Source: JAKORR01 sp964608495 (GTDB taxonomy: Bacteria; Armatimonadota; Zipacnadia; Zipacnadales; FEN-943). Taken from it: 24,950 nucleotides of DNA. Below, piece by piece: positions 1 to 7,451 of this stretch (the stretch's first letter is position 1; every line of letters begins with the position of its first letter). A program made the position numbers and the translations under genes. Under the pieces are notes generated by a model. That model made no database searches and was not told the origin of the DNA. It saw only the letters and a program-made list of their open reading frames with translations. The stretch is from assembly GCA_964608495.1 (NCBI GenBank), contig CAZSOQ010000057.1, positions 1 through 24,950 on the forward strand. Reading direction: 5' to 3'.

Positions 1-2601
1 GCGGTCGTGCCAGGTCAGGCGGCCGTCCTGCGGCTCGTCCGTGACGTTCACCGCGATCACCGCCTCACTGCCGTCGGGCGCGCGGTAGGCATTGTGGAGG
101 ATCGCGGGGAACTCGCGCCCCGCGTAGGTCGTGACGCCGGTCTCGAGCTTCGGCGGGTGCAGCATCCGCCCGAGGAGCAGATACGGGCGGCCCGCGCCGT
201 GGAAGAGCTCCACCCATCGGGCCATCAGGGCGTGGTCCCGCGGCGTCTCGGGGCGCAGGACCGGCCGGGCAGAGCCGTCGTCCAGTACCTCTTCGAGGGC
301 CAGGTCGTCCAGCCAGACCTTTGCCGGGCCCTCGACGTGTAGCATGAGTCTGAGGTACTCGGACCCCTCGGGTATCGTGAAGGTCACCTCGCCCCGCGTC
401 CAGCCCTGCGTTCCCTCGGCGGGCAGCTCGATGCCCCAGCCGCCCGTGGACTGGAGCCCGGCCTTGAGCGTGGCGAGGGCGATGCGGTTAGGCTTGGCGA
501 GCCGGGCCGTCTTCATCCAGGCGCTGAGGCGGTAGGTACCGCCGATGCGGAAGGCGTCGCAGATGTCCACGTTCTGCGACACCTGCACGATCTGGTCCTG
601 CCCGTCGTTCTCGAGGTACAGGCTGGCCGCGCCCCCGTGCCGCTCTTCTCCGTCCCGGCCACACCGGCCGTCGAAGTCCTTCCCCTGCCAGCCCGAGACC
701 TTGTCCCAGGCGGAGGGCACGCTGTCGGTCCATCGCTCGAAGTCGCCGTTGAGCAGCAGAGGTCCCGAGCCGAACACCGGCGATGGCGCGAGATGGGGTA
801 TCTGACCATTCACCAGGCAGTAGGCCTCGAGGAACCTGTCGTTTGCGCGCGGGTTGCTCTGGAAGGTCGGCAGGTACTCGTGGTAGACGTAGTTGAAGAC
901 CGAGGCGAGGGTCACGGGCGGGGAGCTGCGGTTGATGATCTCGCAGTCGCGATAGTCCTGGACCGCGGCCTCCTGGATGAACATCTCGTTAGGCTCCTCG
1001 AAGCAGACCACGGCCTCGGGCTCGACCTCGCGACAGGCCTGGAGGAGCGTGCGGAGCTGCTCGTGGAAGACGTCGGCCATCCAGGGACCGGGGCCCGCCG
1101 GATGCGGATGGTCGGGGCTGTAGCACCAGTAGAAGGAGGCGCCGACGACCTGGTCCACCTGGATCATATCCGCGCCGCGCCGGCACAGCTCAACACCGAT
1201 GTCGTTGAACCACGCGATCGTCCAGGGGTCGCCGGGGCAGACCGCGCCTGTCTCGCCACCGCGCAGCCAGCTTCGCGCGCCGCGGTAGGGCGTACCGTCG
1301 CGGTTGTGGGCGGCGTGCGGGAGGGCGATGCGGTCGAAGCGCTCGCGGTCGTCCCAGACAAAGGTGCCGTCCTCGCGCTTGTCGTAGGTGAGGGTCCAGT
1401 GGTAGCCGGAGGGCCAGGGGAAGGCGTGGCAGCCCAGCTTGCGCGTGCGGGCGACGAGTGCGCTGAACTCCTCGTCGGAGGGGACGACCGGGAAGTAGTC
1501 GGGCGTGACCCAGGGGCCCACCTTCTCCCAGCCCCAGTAGGTGGTGATGAGGGGAGGGTGGCTGGGGAAGTATTTGTCCCAGTAGCTGTCGAGCCAGCCG
1601 TCAACGGTCGAAGGGTCGCCGAGCCAGGAGCGGCCGAAGCGGACCAAGGCCGGGCCGGACTTGAGCCACTCGGGGATGTCGGGGCGGTCGGCGTAGGTGC
1701 GGGCGCACCAGGGCTGCTTCACGGCCCAATGCTTGTAGATATCGGCGGCGTCGCGCCAGTCGGTGGGAAGGGACGGGTCGGCGGCGCGGAAGGTGGTATG
1801 GACGACGTCGTAGCCCAGGTCGAAGTCGCCCGAGGCGAAGCAGTGCTGGTGCCAGACCATCTCGAGGCCCTCGTCGGTGCGGCGAACCTGGCAGGTCTTG
1901 GGGTAGCCGCGGGTGTCCTGGGTCGCCGTGTAGAACCCCAGATCGGCGTCGTAGTAGCACGCAAACTGGGCCGCGAGCGAGCCGGGCTGGCGCGCGTGGA
2001 GGGCCGTTTTCGGCTTCCATTCGGCGGGGCGCGGATAGAGCCCACCCTTGGTCTGGCCCAGCACGGCTGCGTCGTCGTCCGCCGTCTCGCCCAGGGGCGC
2101 GCGCAGGACCATGCGGGGGAACTGGACGGACTCGAGGACCAGGTCCTCCGGCAGGCGCGCCGTGAGCCGCCAGCGAACCAGGGGATCGTCCGCCCCGACG
2201 GAGACCGTGCAGACCACCTCGACGCCGCGCCCGCCCAGGTGGTGGAAGGCAAGCGTGGCCACGGCCCGGTCATCGCGAAGGGCGGTGGTGGCGTCTATCG
2301 AAGCCGCATCGGACCCGGACAGGTAGAGCGGCTGGCCACTTGTGTCCCCGCGACTGGACAGCGTAAGGAAGAACAGCCAGCGCTCGGACTGCTTGGCCGC
2401 CAGCTCCCTGCCGCTCTGCCGATCCACCAGCGAGGTGACCTCACCCGTGCGCTGACGGTCCAGGGTGACCGAGAGGCGCTCGTTGGTGAGCGTCACTTCG
2501 CGCTCGTTGCTGACGGCCTGCGCCTCGACGAGCGTCTGGGCCAGGGCCAGGGTCGAGGCGAGAAGGGCGAGCCACGCCAGAGCGAGAGCCATGGTGCGCA
2601 T
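1..2601 (-). CDS. Secreted DUF6259-type glycosidase-like protein with carbohydrate-binding domain (3' end missing)
   Basis: The frame is open for 867 codons from ATG at 2601 to the left edge, so the C-terminus lies outside the window. GGAGG lies 7 nt before this ATG; a second in-frame ATG at 2592 would be 16 nt away. The N-terminus is a signal peptide (MRTMALALAWLALLASTLALAQ-like, cleavage near residue 22). Residues about 30-200 form a beta-sandwich-like region (TNERLSVTLD, VDRQSGREL). A TIM-barrel-like part follows, with MIQVDQVVGAS (Asp483) and CFEEPNEM (Glu535/536), acidic strand ends of the kind used by retaining glycosidases. Residues about 617-770 (LLNGDFERW to WLDDLALEE) look like a CBM4/9-type jelly roll. 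The arrangement fits the DUF6259 family, whose substrate I cannot name. It is transcribed divergently from the transketolase cluster. Long open frames on the opposite strand here are antisense shadows. Confidence 0.85.
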   Translation of the reverse strand, partial: MRTMALALAWLALLASTLALAQTLVEAQAVSNEREVTLTNERLSVTLDRQRTGEVTSLVDRQSGRELAAKQSERWLFFLTLSSRGDTSGQPLYLSGSDAASIDATTALRDDRAVATLAFHHLGGRGVEVVCTVSVGADDPLVRWRLTARLPEDLVLESVQFPRMVLRAPLGETADDDAAVLGQTKGGLYPRPAEWKPKTALHARQPGSLAAQFACYYDADLGFYTATQDTRGYPKTCQVRRTDEGLEMVWHQHCFASGDFDLGYDVVHTTFRAADPSLPTDWRDAADIYKHWAVKQPWCARTYADRPDIPEWLKSGPALVRFGRSWLGDPSTVDGWLDSYWDKYFPSHPPLITTYWGWEKVGPWVTPDYFPVVPSDEEFSALVARTRKLGCHAFPWPSGYHWTLTYDKREDGTFVWDDRERFDRIALPHAAHNRDGTPYRGARSWLRGGETGAVCPGDPWTIAWFNDIGVELCRRGADMIQVDQVVGASFYWCYSPDHPHPAGPGPWMADVFHEQLRTLLQACREVEPEAVVCFEEPNEMFIQEAAVQDYRDCEIINRSSPPVTLASVFNYVYHEYLPTFQSNPRANDRFLEAYCLVNGQIPHLAPSPVFGSGPLLLNGDFERWTDSVPSAWDKVSGWQGKDFDGRCGRDGEERHGGAASLYLENDGQDQIVQVSQNVDICDAFRIGGTYRLSAWMKTARLAKPNRIALATLKAGLQSTGGWGIELPAEGTQGWTRGEVTFTIPEGSEYLRLMLHVEGPAKVWLDDLALEEVLDDGSARPVLRPETPRDHALMARWVELFHGAGRPYLLLGRMLHPPKLETGVTTYAGREFPAILHNAYRAPDGSEAVIAVNVTDEPQDGRLTWHDR

Positions 2602-2852
2602 GTGCGGGCCTCCAGGGCAAGTCTTCGCCGGACGGACGGCGCGCGGTGCGACCCTTAGCTTGGCCCGGATTCCGGGTGTTGGCAAGAGCCGCATACCCCC
2701 GGGAGGAATCCGCCCGGGCGTACCGGAACCTACGGCGGTGGGGAGGCGCGCGGCCGCGGGCTTCGGCCGGCTCGCGCGCAGGGACACCCCGCAGGCCGTC
2801 GCCGAGGAGCTTCGGGCGCCTAGCCCGACAAGGCCCAGAGGAGTGACGCTCC
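2602..2852. promoter_or_regulatory. Divergent intergenic region with palindrome and GC-rich hairpin
   Basis: This 251-bp gap separates the DUF6259 gene (-) from the transketolase cluster (+), so both promoters should lie here. A 13-bp palindrome, CCCGGATTCCGGG, sits at 2664-2676 and could be an operator. A GC-rich imperfect hairpin at 2746-2779 (outer GCGCGC arms, inner GGCCG/CGGCC arms) lies about 75 nt before the transketolase start and could act in its leader. I see no convincing -35/-10 pair on either strand. The best minus-strand candidate is TTGCCA followed by AAGCTA at about 18 nt, which is weak. Confidence 0.3.
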
Positions 2853-3701
2853 ATGCCCTGTGAGTTCGACCGAGAGGAGTTCGACCGCCTGGCCGGGGAG
2901 TTCCGGTACGTGATCACGGACATGATCTGCCGGTCCGGGTCCGGGCACCTGGGCGGGTCGCTGAGCCTTGTGGAGGTCATCATCAGCCTCTACTGGCGCA
3001 TCATGCGGGTGGACCCGGCCAACCCCCGGTGGGAGGACCGCGACAGGCTGGTCCTGTCCAAGGGCCACGCGGGGCCCGTGCTCTACGTGGCCCTGGCCTA
3101 TCGCGGCTTCTTCCCGAAGGAGGAGCTGTGCACCCTGAACGCGGACGGCACGTGCCTGCCCAGCCACGTGGACCGGCTGCGCACGCCCGGGGTGGACATG
3201 ACGGCCGGGTCGTTGGGGCAGGGGCTGTCGGCGGCTTGCGGCATGGCGCTGGCGGCCAGGATGGACGGTCGGCGGCACCGCGTGTTCTGCATCCTGGGCG
3301 ACGGGGAGAGCGACGAGGGGCAGGTGTGGGAGGCGGCGATGTTCGCCGGGCACAATCGGCTGGACAACCTGATCGCGATCTGCGACTACAACAAGCTGCA
3401 GATTGACGGGTTCACGCAGGACGTGGTGGGGCTCGAACCGCTGGCGGACAAGTGGCGGGCCTTCCGGTGGGAAGTGCTGGAGATGGACGGGCACGACTGG
3501 GACGACATCTACGAGACCCTCGGGCGGGCCAGCGCGGTCGAGGGCAGGCCGGTGATGGTCCTGGCGCATACCGTCAAGGCCAAAGACTGCTGCCCCGTCG
3601 AGAACAAGCCGGAGAGCCATAACGTGAGGGTGCCTGACGAAAACGCCTACGCCACCTTCATGGGCGGGCTGCGCCGGCGGGACTATTCCCTGCCCTACTG
3701 A
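2853..3701 (+). CDS. Transketolase, N-terminal (ThDP-binding) subunit
   Basis: This is the pyrophosphate-binding half of a split transketolase, 282 aa, normal for such subunits. It binds ThDP and Mg and works with the C-terminal subunit encoded next to it to transfer a two-carbon ketol unit between sugars. Visible motifs are SGHLGGSLS (30-38, His32), SKGHAGP (69-75, His72), GSLGQGLSAACG (119-130) and the ThDP motif GDGESDEGQVWEAA (149-162) ending at CDYN (Asn180), followed by LQIDG. AGGAG lies about 9 nt before the ATG. The next gene starts a few nucleotides after the stop, so the two are co-transcribed. The context (isomerases, exporter, no kinase) suggests a dedicated catabolic transketolase rather than the pentose-phosphate housekeeping enzyme. 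Confidence 0.93.
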   Translation: MPCEFDREEFDRLAGEFRYVITDMICRSGSGHLGGSLSLVEVIISLYWRIMRVDPANPRWEDRDRLVLSKGHAGPVLYVALAYRGFFPKEELCTLNADGTCLPSHVDRLRTPGVDMTAGSLGQGLSAACGMALAARMDGRRHRVFCILGDGESDEGQVWEAAMFAGHNRLDNLIAICDYNKLQIDGFTQDVVGLEPLADKWRAFRWEVLEMDGHDWDDIYETLGRASAVEGRPVMVLAHTVKAKDCCPVENKPESHNVRVPDENAYATFMGGLRRRDYSLPY

Positions 3702-3718
3702 GCTGGCGGGTGATGACC

Positions 3719-4669
3719 ATGGACGAGCCCCTGCACGAGATCGAGATGCGCTTCGTCTACGGCCGGACGCTGGCCGAGATGGCGGAGGAAGATGACAGGA
3801 TCGTGGTGGTGGAGGCCGACCTGAGCAAGGCGTCGGGCACGACCCCGGCCTTCTCGCAGGCCCATCCGGACCGGTTCGTGAACGTCGGGGTGGCGGAGGC
3901 GAACATGATAGGCATCGGCGCGGGGCTGGCCGTGGAGGGCAAGATACCCTTCTGCGCGAGCTTCACGCCCTTCGCGAGCCGTCGGGTGTACGACCAGGTC
4001 ACCATATCGGTGGCCTACGCCAACGCCAACGTCAAGATCGTGGGCACCGCGCCGGGCATCACCACGGGGCCCAACGGGGGCACGCACATGTGCTTCCAGG
4101 ACCTGGCGATCATGCGCGTGATGCCGAACATGGGGGTCCTGTCGCCCTGTGACTGCTACGAGCTGCGGTCGTGCCTGCACTGGATGGCGCGGCACGAGGG
4201 GCCCGTGTACATGCAGCTCGTGCGCCTCAAGCAGCGCGCGGTGTTCGACGAGAGCTACCGGTTCAGCGCGGAACGGTGCGTGAGACTGCACGAGGGCGGG
4301 GATGTGACGCTGGTGAGCACGGGGTACATGACGCCCTTCGCGCTGGAGGCGGCGAAGGCGCTGGAGGCCGAGGGCGTGGCGGTGGACCTGCTGCACTACC
4401 CGTGCGTCAAGCCCTTCGACGCCGAGACGCTGGTCGAGTCCGCGGGGCGGACGGGCCGGGTGGTGACGGTGGAGAACCAGAGCATCCTCGGCGGGCTGGG
4501 CGGAGCGGTCTGCGAGGTGCTGGCCGAGCGGCGTCCCACGCCGGTGAAGCGGCTGGGGGTGCCGGACCGGTTCGGGGAAGTGGCGTCGGAGGAGTACCTG
4601 TTCGAGAAGCACGGGTTCGGGGTGCGGCACATCGAGCAAGCCTGCAGAGAGCCAAGGCAAGGAGATTGA
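3719..4669 (+). CDS. Transketolase, C-terminal subunit
   Basis: This is the pyrimidine-binding and C-terminal half of the split transketolase, about 316 aa. VNVGVAEANMIGIGAG (55-69) carries the catalytic Glu60 that activates ThDP. GITTGPNGGTHM (113-124) is the active-site loop; His123 is kept, but the usual acidic residue (GEDG in yeast-type enzymes) is Asn119. MQLVRLKQRA retains an arginine in the region used for acceptor phosphate, and VENQSILGGLGGAV marks the C-terminal domain. The start is uncertain: GTG 3710, ATG 3713 and ATG 3719 are in frame. I chose 3719 because GGCGGGTGA at 3705-3713 is then at normal SD distance. The AAGGAG for the following gene lies inside its 3' end, and that gene begins 2 nt after the stop. 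Confidence 0.92.
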   Translation: MDEPLHEIEMRFVYGRTLAEMAEEDDRIVVVEADLSKASGTTPAFSQAHPDRFVNVGVAEANMIGIGAGLAVEGKIPFCASFTPFASRRVYDQVTISVAYANANVKIVGTAPGITTGPNGGTHMCFQDLAIMRVMPNMGVLSPCDCYELRSCLHWMARHEGPVYMQLVRLKQRAVFDESYRFSAERCVRLHEGGDVTLVSTGYMTPFALEAAKALEAEGVAVDLLHYPCVKPFDAETLVESAGRTGRVVTVENQSILGGLGGAVCEVLAERRPTPVKRLGVPDRFGEVASEEYLFEKHGFGVRHIEQACREPRQGD

Positions 4670-4671
4670 CG

Positions 4672-5172
4672 ATGGGCGTGGTGATCGGATCGGTCGTGAA
4701 GGGCTTCGCGCTGAAGAGCGCGGTCCGCAAGTACCTGGAGGAGCAGGGCCACGAGGTGATAGACGTCGGGTGCCACGGCACGAGCACCTTCGTCAAGTTC
4801 CCGTCGGTCGCGGAACGGGCGGCGCGCGTGCTGCAGCGGGGGGACGCGGACGTGGGGGTGCTGTGCTGTGGGAGCGGCACGGGCATGGCACTGGCGGCGG
4901 GGAAGTTCCGTGGGGTGTGCGCGATCTCGGCGGAGAGCGTGGCGGCGGCGGAGCTGGGGCGGCGGGTGAATGACGCCAACGTGCTGTGCATGGGCGAAAG
5001 CCTGGTGTCGCCCGAGACCGCCTGCGCCCTGGTGGCGGCCTTCCTCCAGACGCGCTTCCAGGACGCCCCCGGAATCCCGCAGCAGGTCCTGGACTTCTGG
5101 GTCGAGGCCAGGGACGAGATCAGCTCCCGGGGCGATGAGGCGCTCGACAGGCCCCTCGAGACCCTCGGGTAG
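4672..5172 (+). CDS. RpiB/LacAB-family sugar isomerase with altered active site
   Basis: This 166-aa protein is an aldose-ketose isomerase of the RpiB/LacA/LacB fold. Family hallmarks are YLEEQGHEVIDVG (21-33), VLCCGSGTGMALAAGKF (63-79, with the catalytic-type Cys66) and NDANVLCMGE (100-109). Several residues normally conserved are changed. The N-terminal SDHAG is S7-VVK-G11, DYPDFA is KFPSVA (42-47), the ring-opening His of the CHD motif aligns with Glu88, and the C-terminal GGRHxRR phosphate-binding stretch is replaced by APGIPQQ (132-138). This suggests a non-phosphorylated substrate; the new Lys10 and Lys42 could bind another anion. AAGGAG lies just upstream of ATG 4672. An open frame extending further upstream is only read-through of the transketolase gene. 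The neighbours suggest a C4 sulfo-sugar isomerase role (SqwI-like), which is inferred. Confidence 0.88.
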   Translation: MGVVIGSVVKGFALKSAVRKYLEEQGHEVIDVGCHGTSTFVKFPSVAERAARVLQRGDADVGVLCCGSGTGMALAAGKFRGVCAISAESVAAAELGRRVNDANVLCMGESLVSPETACALVAAFLQTRFQDAPGIPQQVLDFWVEARDEISSRGDEALDRPLETLG

Positions 5173-5184
5173 AAAGGTCCGCCC

Positions 5185-5937
5185 GTGAGCGACCCGATTC
5201 GGTACGCGCTGGTCGGCCTGATCGTCCTGTTGACGCACTTCCAGGAGGGGATCACGGGGTTCGGATGCACGGTGCTGGCCCTGCCCTTCATCGTGCTGCT
5301 GCTGGGGCTGCACGTGGCCGTGCCCGTGCTCGTCATCCAGGCGTGGGTGCTGGCCCTGTACATCGTGCTCGAGTCGAGGCGCCAGATAGTGTGGGCCGAG
5401 TTTGGGCGCATCGTGGTGCTGGTGGGGCTGGGGCTTCCCTTCGGGATCTGGATGGCGAAGGCCGTGCCGGAGACCGGGCTGAAGTGGCTGCTGGCGGTCT
5501 TCATGGTTACCGTCGGGGCCGAGGGCCTGACCAGAACGGCCAGGCCTCCCTCCCCCGGGGGCATGAGCCGCCGGGCGCGGTGGTTCACCAGCAGCCTGCT
5601 GCCCATCGGCGGCGTGGTGCACGGGGCCTTCGGCACCGGCGGACCGATGGTGGTGGCCTACGCCGCGAAGGCCATACCCGACAAGAGCCTGTTCCGGGTG
5701 ACCCTGTGCCTGCTGTGGCTGTCACTGAATACCGTCATGATCGGCCAGTGGATCGCGAGCTCCAGCCTCGACGCGAGGACCCTCGCCATCACGGCCTTCT
5801 GCCTTCCCTTCACGCTGCTGGGCATGGTCCTGGGCAACGCGGCGCACTACAGGATCAACGAAGTGGCCTTTCGCAGGCTGGTGTATGGCGTGCTCGTGGC
5901 CTCGGGTGTGGTGCTGGTCTGGTCGCTGGTGCAGTAG
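5185..5937 (+). CDS. TauE/SafE-family membrane exporter
   Basis: This 250-aa integral membrane protein has about seven or eight hydrophobic segments. Its two internally related halves each carry the glycine-rich family signature: HFQEGITGFGCTVLALP near residue 20 and GGVVHGAFGTGGPMVVAY near residue 150. The family (old DUF81) includes sulfite, sulfoacetate and other organosulfonate exporters, but substrates vary. The GTG start at 5185 lies 12 nt after the isomerase stop and is preceded by AAAGG, so the gene belongs to the same operon. Within a putative sulfosugar cluster it would export a C2 sulfonate product or sulfite. That substrate is inferred, not visible in the sequence. Confidence 0.9.
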   Translation: MSDPIRYALVGLIVLLTHFQEGITGFGCTVLALPFIVLLLGLHVAVPVLVIQAWVLALYIVLESRRQIVWAEFGRIVVLVGLGLPFGIWMAKAVPETGLKWLLAVFMVTVGAEGLTRTARPPSPGGMSRRARWFTSSLLPIGGVVHGAFGTGGPMVVAYAAKAIPDKSLFRVTLCLLWLSLNTVMIGQWIASSSLDARTLAITAFCLPFTLLGMVLGNAAHYRINEVAFRRLVYGVLVASGVVLVWSLVQ

Positions 5938-5960
5938 GGGCCGCAGGTACGCGAAGATGG

Positions 5961-5979
5961 GGCCCGGGCCTCCCGGGCC
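5961..5979 (+). terminator. GC-rich hairpin after exporter gene
   Basis: A perfect 8-bp stem, GGCCCGGG/CCCGGGCC with a CCT loop, starts 24 nt after the exporter stop codon. It has no U-tract, so it is probably not a classical intrinsic terminator. It may protect the upstream mRNA 3' end or attenuate transcription into the following isomerase gene. Confidence 0.4.
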
Positions 5980-6030
5980 GTGTCAGCGGGAGTCGAGAGC
6001 CATTGCCGACCGACGGAGAGGGCTGCCGCA

Positions 6031-7374
6031 GTGAAGCTGGGAGTGCTGTTCTTCGGACGCAAGCGACCGGGATTCGATCAGGCCTGGGGCGCCGAGATGG
6101 AGGAGAGGGTCCGCGAGGCGCTGGCGGCCAGGGCCGATGGGGCCTATGCCCACCCTGAGCGCGTGGTGGACAACGAGACGCTGCGGGCGGGCCTCTGCGC
6201 ATGTGAGCGCGAGGGGGCGGACGTGCTGGTGGCGCTCCAGACGACCATGAGTGACGGGCGCCTGGCGCCGGTGCTGGGGCAATTGTGGCCCGACCCCATC
6301 GTGCTGTGGGCGACGCCCGAGAAGCACGCCAGTCTCAAGGTCAGCTCCTGCTCGCTCGTGGGGACGCATGCCTTCGCCGCGATCCTGCGCCAGATGGGCA
6401 AGCGCTTCGAGCTGGTGTACGGGATGCCCGGCACACCCCAGACCCGCGACGACCTGCAGGCCGCGGCCCGTGTCGCGTACACCGTGCGCCGGCTGCGGCG
6501 GGCACAGGTGGGGCTGGTGGGCTACCACGCGCCGGGATTCGTGGACATGCACGCCGATCCGGTGAGCCTGGACCGAGCCTTCGGGGTGCAACTGCGCCAC
6601 TTCGGGCTGCGGGAACTCACCGACGCGATGGAGGCGCTGCCGCAGGAGCGGGTCGAGGAGGACGTGGCCGCGACGCTGGACATGGGCTTCGGGCTGGACG
6701 GAGTGACGAGAGAGGACGTGGCCATGTCGTCGCGGTACTACCTGGCGCTGTCAGCCATACTGGAAGGCGAGTGCCTGGACGCGCTGGCGCTGCGCTGCTG
6801 GCCGGAGCTGACCAACACCCTCGGCCACTGGCCGTACGTGGCGGTGGTGCGGTTGCTGAGCGAAGGTAAGGCCGTGGTGGCGGAAGGGGACGTAGACGGC
6901 GCGCTCTCCTGTCTGGTGGGCAACCTCATGGGCTTTCGCACGGGGTACCTGTCCGACTGGCTCGAACACGACCGCAACAGCATCACCCTGTGGCACGCCG
7001 GCGACGCGTCCCTGCGCCTGTGCGAGCCCTTCGGGCGGGCGAAGGGGCCATCAATAGGGCGGCACTTCAACGATGGCCACCCCGGCGTGGTCAACGCCGT
7101 GCTCCGGGCGCGGCTGGGCGTGACGATCTTCAGGCTCTGGCGCTGCGACGGTGAGTACCGTTTGATGGCTTTCGAGGGCGAGACGGTGCCGGCGTGGCGT
7201 GAGCTGGAGGGAGTCTACGGCCTGGTAAGGCTTGAGCACCGGGACGCGCAGGAGTGGTTCGAGGACCTCGTCCAGGCCGGGATGCCGCACCATGTGGCGG
7301 TGTTCGCGGGGCGACGGGCCGGCCAGCTTCGGCGGCTGGGGCGGCAATTGGGCGTGAGGTGGATCGGGCCGTGA
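6031..7374 (+). CDS. L-fucose/L-arabinose isomerase-like protein
   Basis: This 447-aa cytoplasmic protein resembles the L-fucose isomerase C-terminal superfamily, which interconverts aldoses and ketoses using a divalent metal. Candidate metal ligands are Glu259 (CWPEL), Glu285/Asp287 (EGDVDGAL), His322 (LWHAGDA) and His345 (GRHFND). Other family-like stretches are FRTGYLSDWLEHD, VTIFRLWR, YRLMAFEGET and GMPHHVAVFAG near the C-terminus. The start is GTG 6031 with GGAGAGG about 9 nt upstream; an open frame reaching back to 5980 has no SD sequence. It is 93 nt downstream of the exporter gene on the same strand. True L-fucose or L-arabinose isomerisation is not shown. Members of this superfamily act on many sugars, and in this context conversion of sulfoquinovose to 6-deoxy-6-sulfofructose is a reasonable hypothesis. 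Confidence 0.85.
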   Translation: MKLGVLFFGRKRPGFDQAWGAEMEERVREALAARADGAYAHPERVVDNETLRAGLCACEREGADVLVALQTTMSDGRLAPVLGQLWPDPIVLWATPEKHASLKVSSCSLVGTHAFAAILRQMGKRFELVYGMPGTPQTRDDLQAAARVAYTVRRLRRAQVGLVGYHAPGFVDMHADPVSLDRAFGVQLRHFGLRELTDAMEALPQERVEEDVAATLDMGFGLDGVTREDVAMSSRYYLALSAILEGECLDALALRCWPELTNTLGHWPYVAVVRLLSEGKAVVAEGDVDGALSCLVGNLMGFRTGYLSDWLEHDRNSITLWHAGDASLRLCEPFGRAKGPSIGRHFNDGHPGVVNAVLRARLGVTIFRLWRCDGEYRLMAFEGETVPAWRELEGVYGLVRLEHRDAQEWFEDLVQAGMPHHVAVFAGRRAGQLRRLGRQLGVRWIGP

Positions 7375-7376
7375 CG

Positions 7377-7404
7377 GGCACGGCGGCGGGCCAGGCACCG
7401 TGCC
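7377..7404 (+). other. Small hairpin directly after isomerase gene
   Basis: A 7-bp stem, GGCACGG/CCGTGCC with a 14-nt loop, lies 2 nt after the stop codon and before the next SD. There is no U-tract. It could be an mRNA 3'-end stabiliser or chance in GC-rich DNA. Confidence 0.25.
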
Positions 7405-7451
7405 GCGGTGAGCGGGTTCAGCGCTATTTCGTCGGACGCGGAGGCGAAGCG

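Noticed and set aside
637..2658. Long plus-strand open frame of 673 codons
   Set aside because: It is antisense to the DUF6259 gene, which has a signal peptide, SD and recognisable motifs. The plus-strand translation is Val/Gly/Ala/Arg-rich with no motif, a typical high-GC shadow.
2853..4669. Housekeeping pentose-phosphate transketolase or DXP synthase
   Set aside because: The subunits are split, lie beside isomerases and an exporter, and carry an altered substrate loop. DXP synthase would be a single longer protein. A catabolic transketolase fits better, though a housekeeping role is not strictly excluded.
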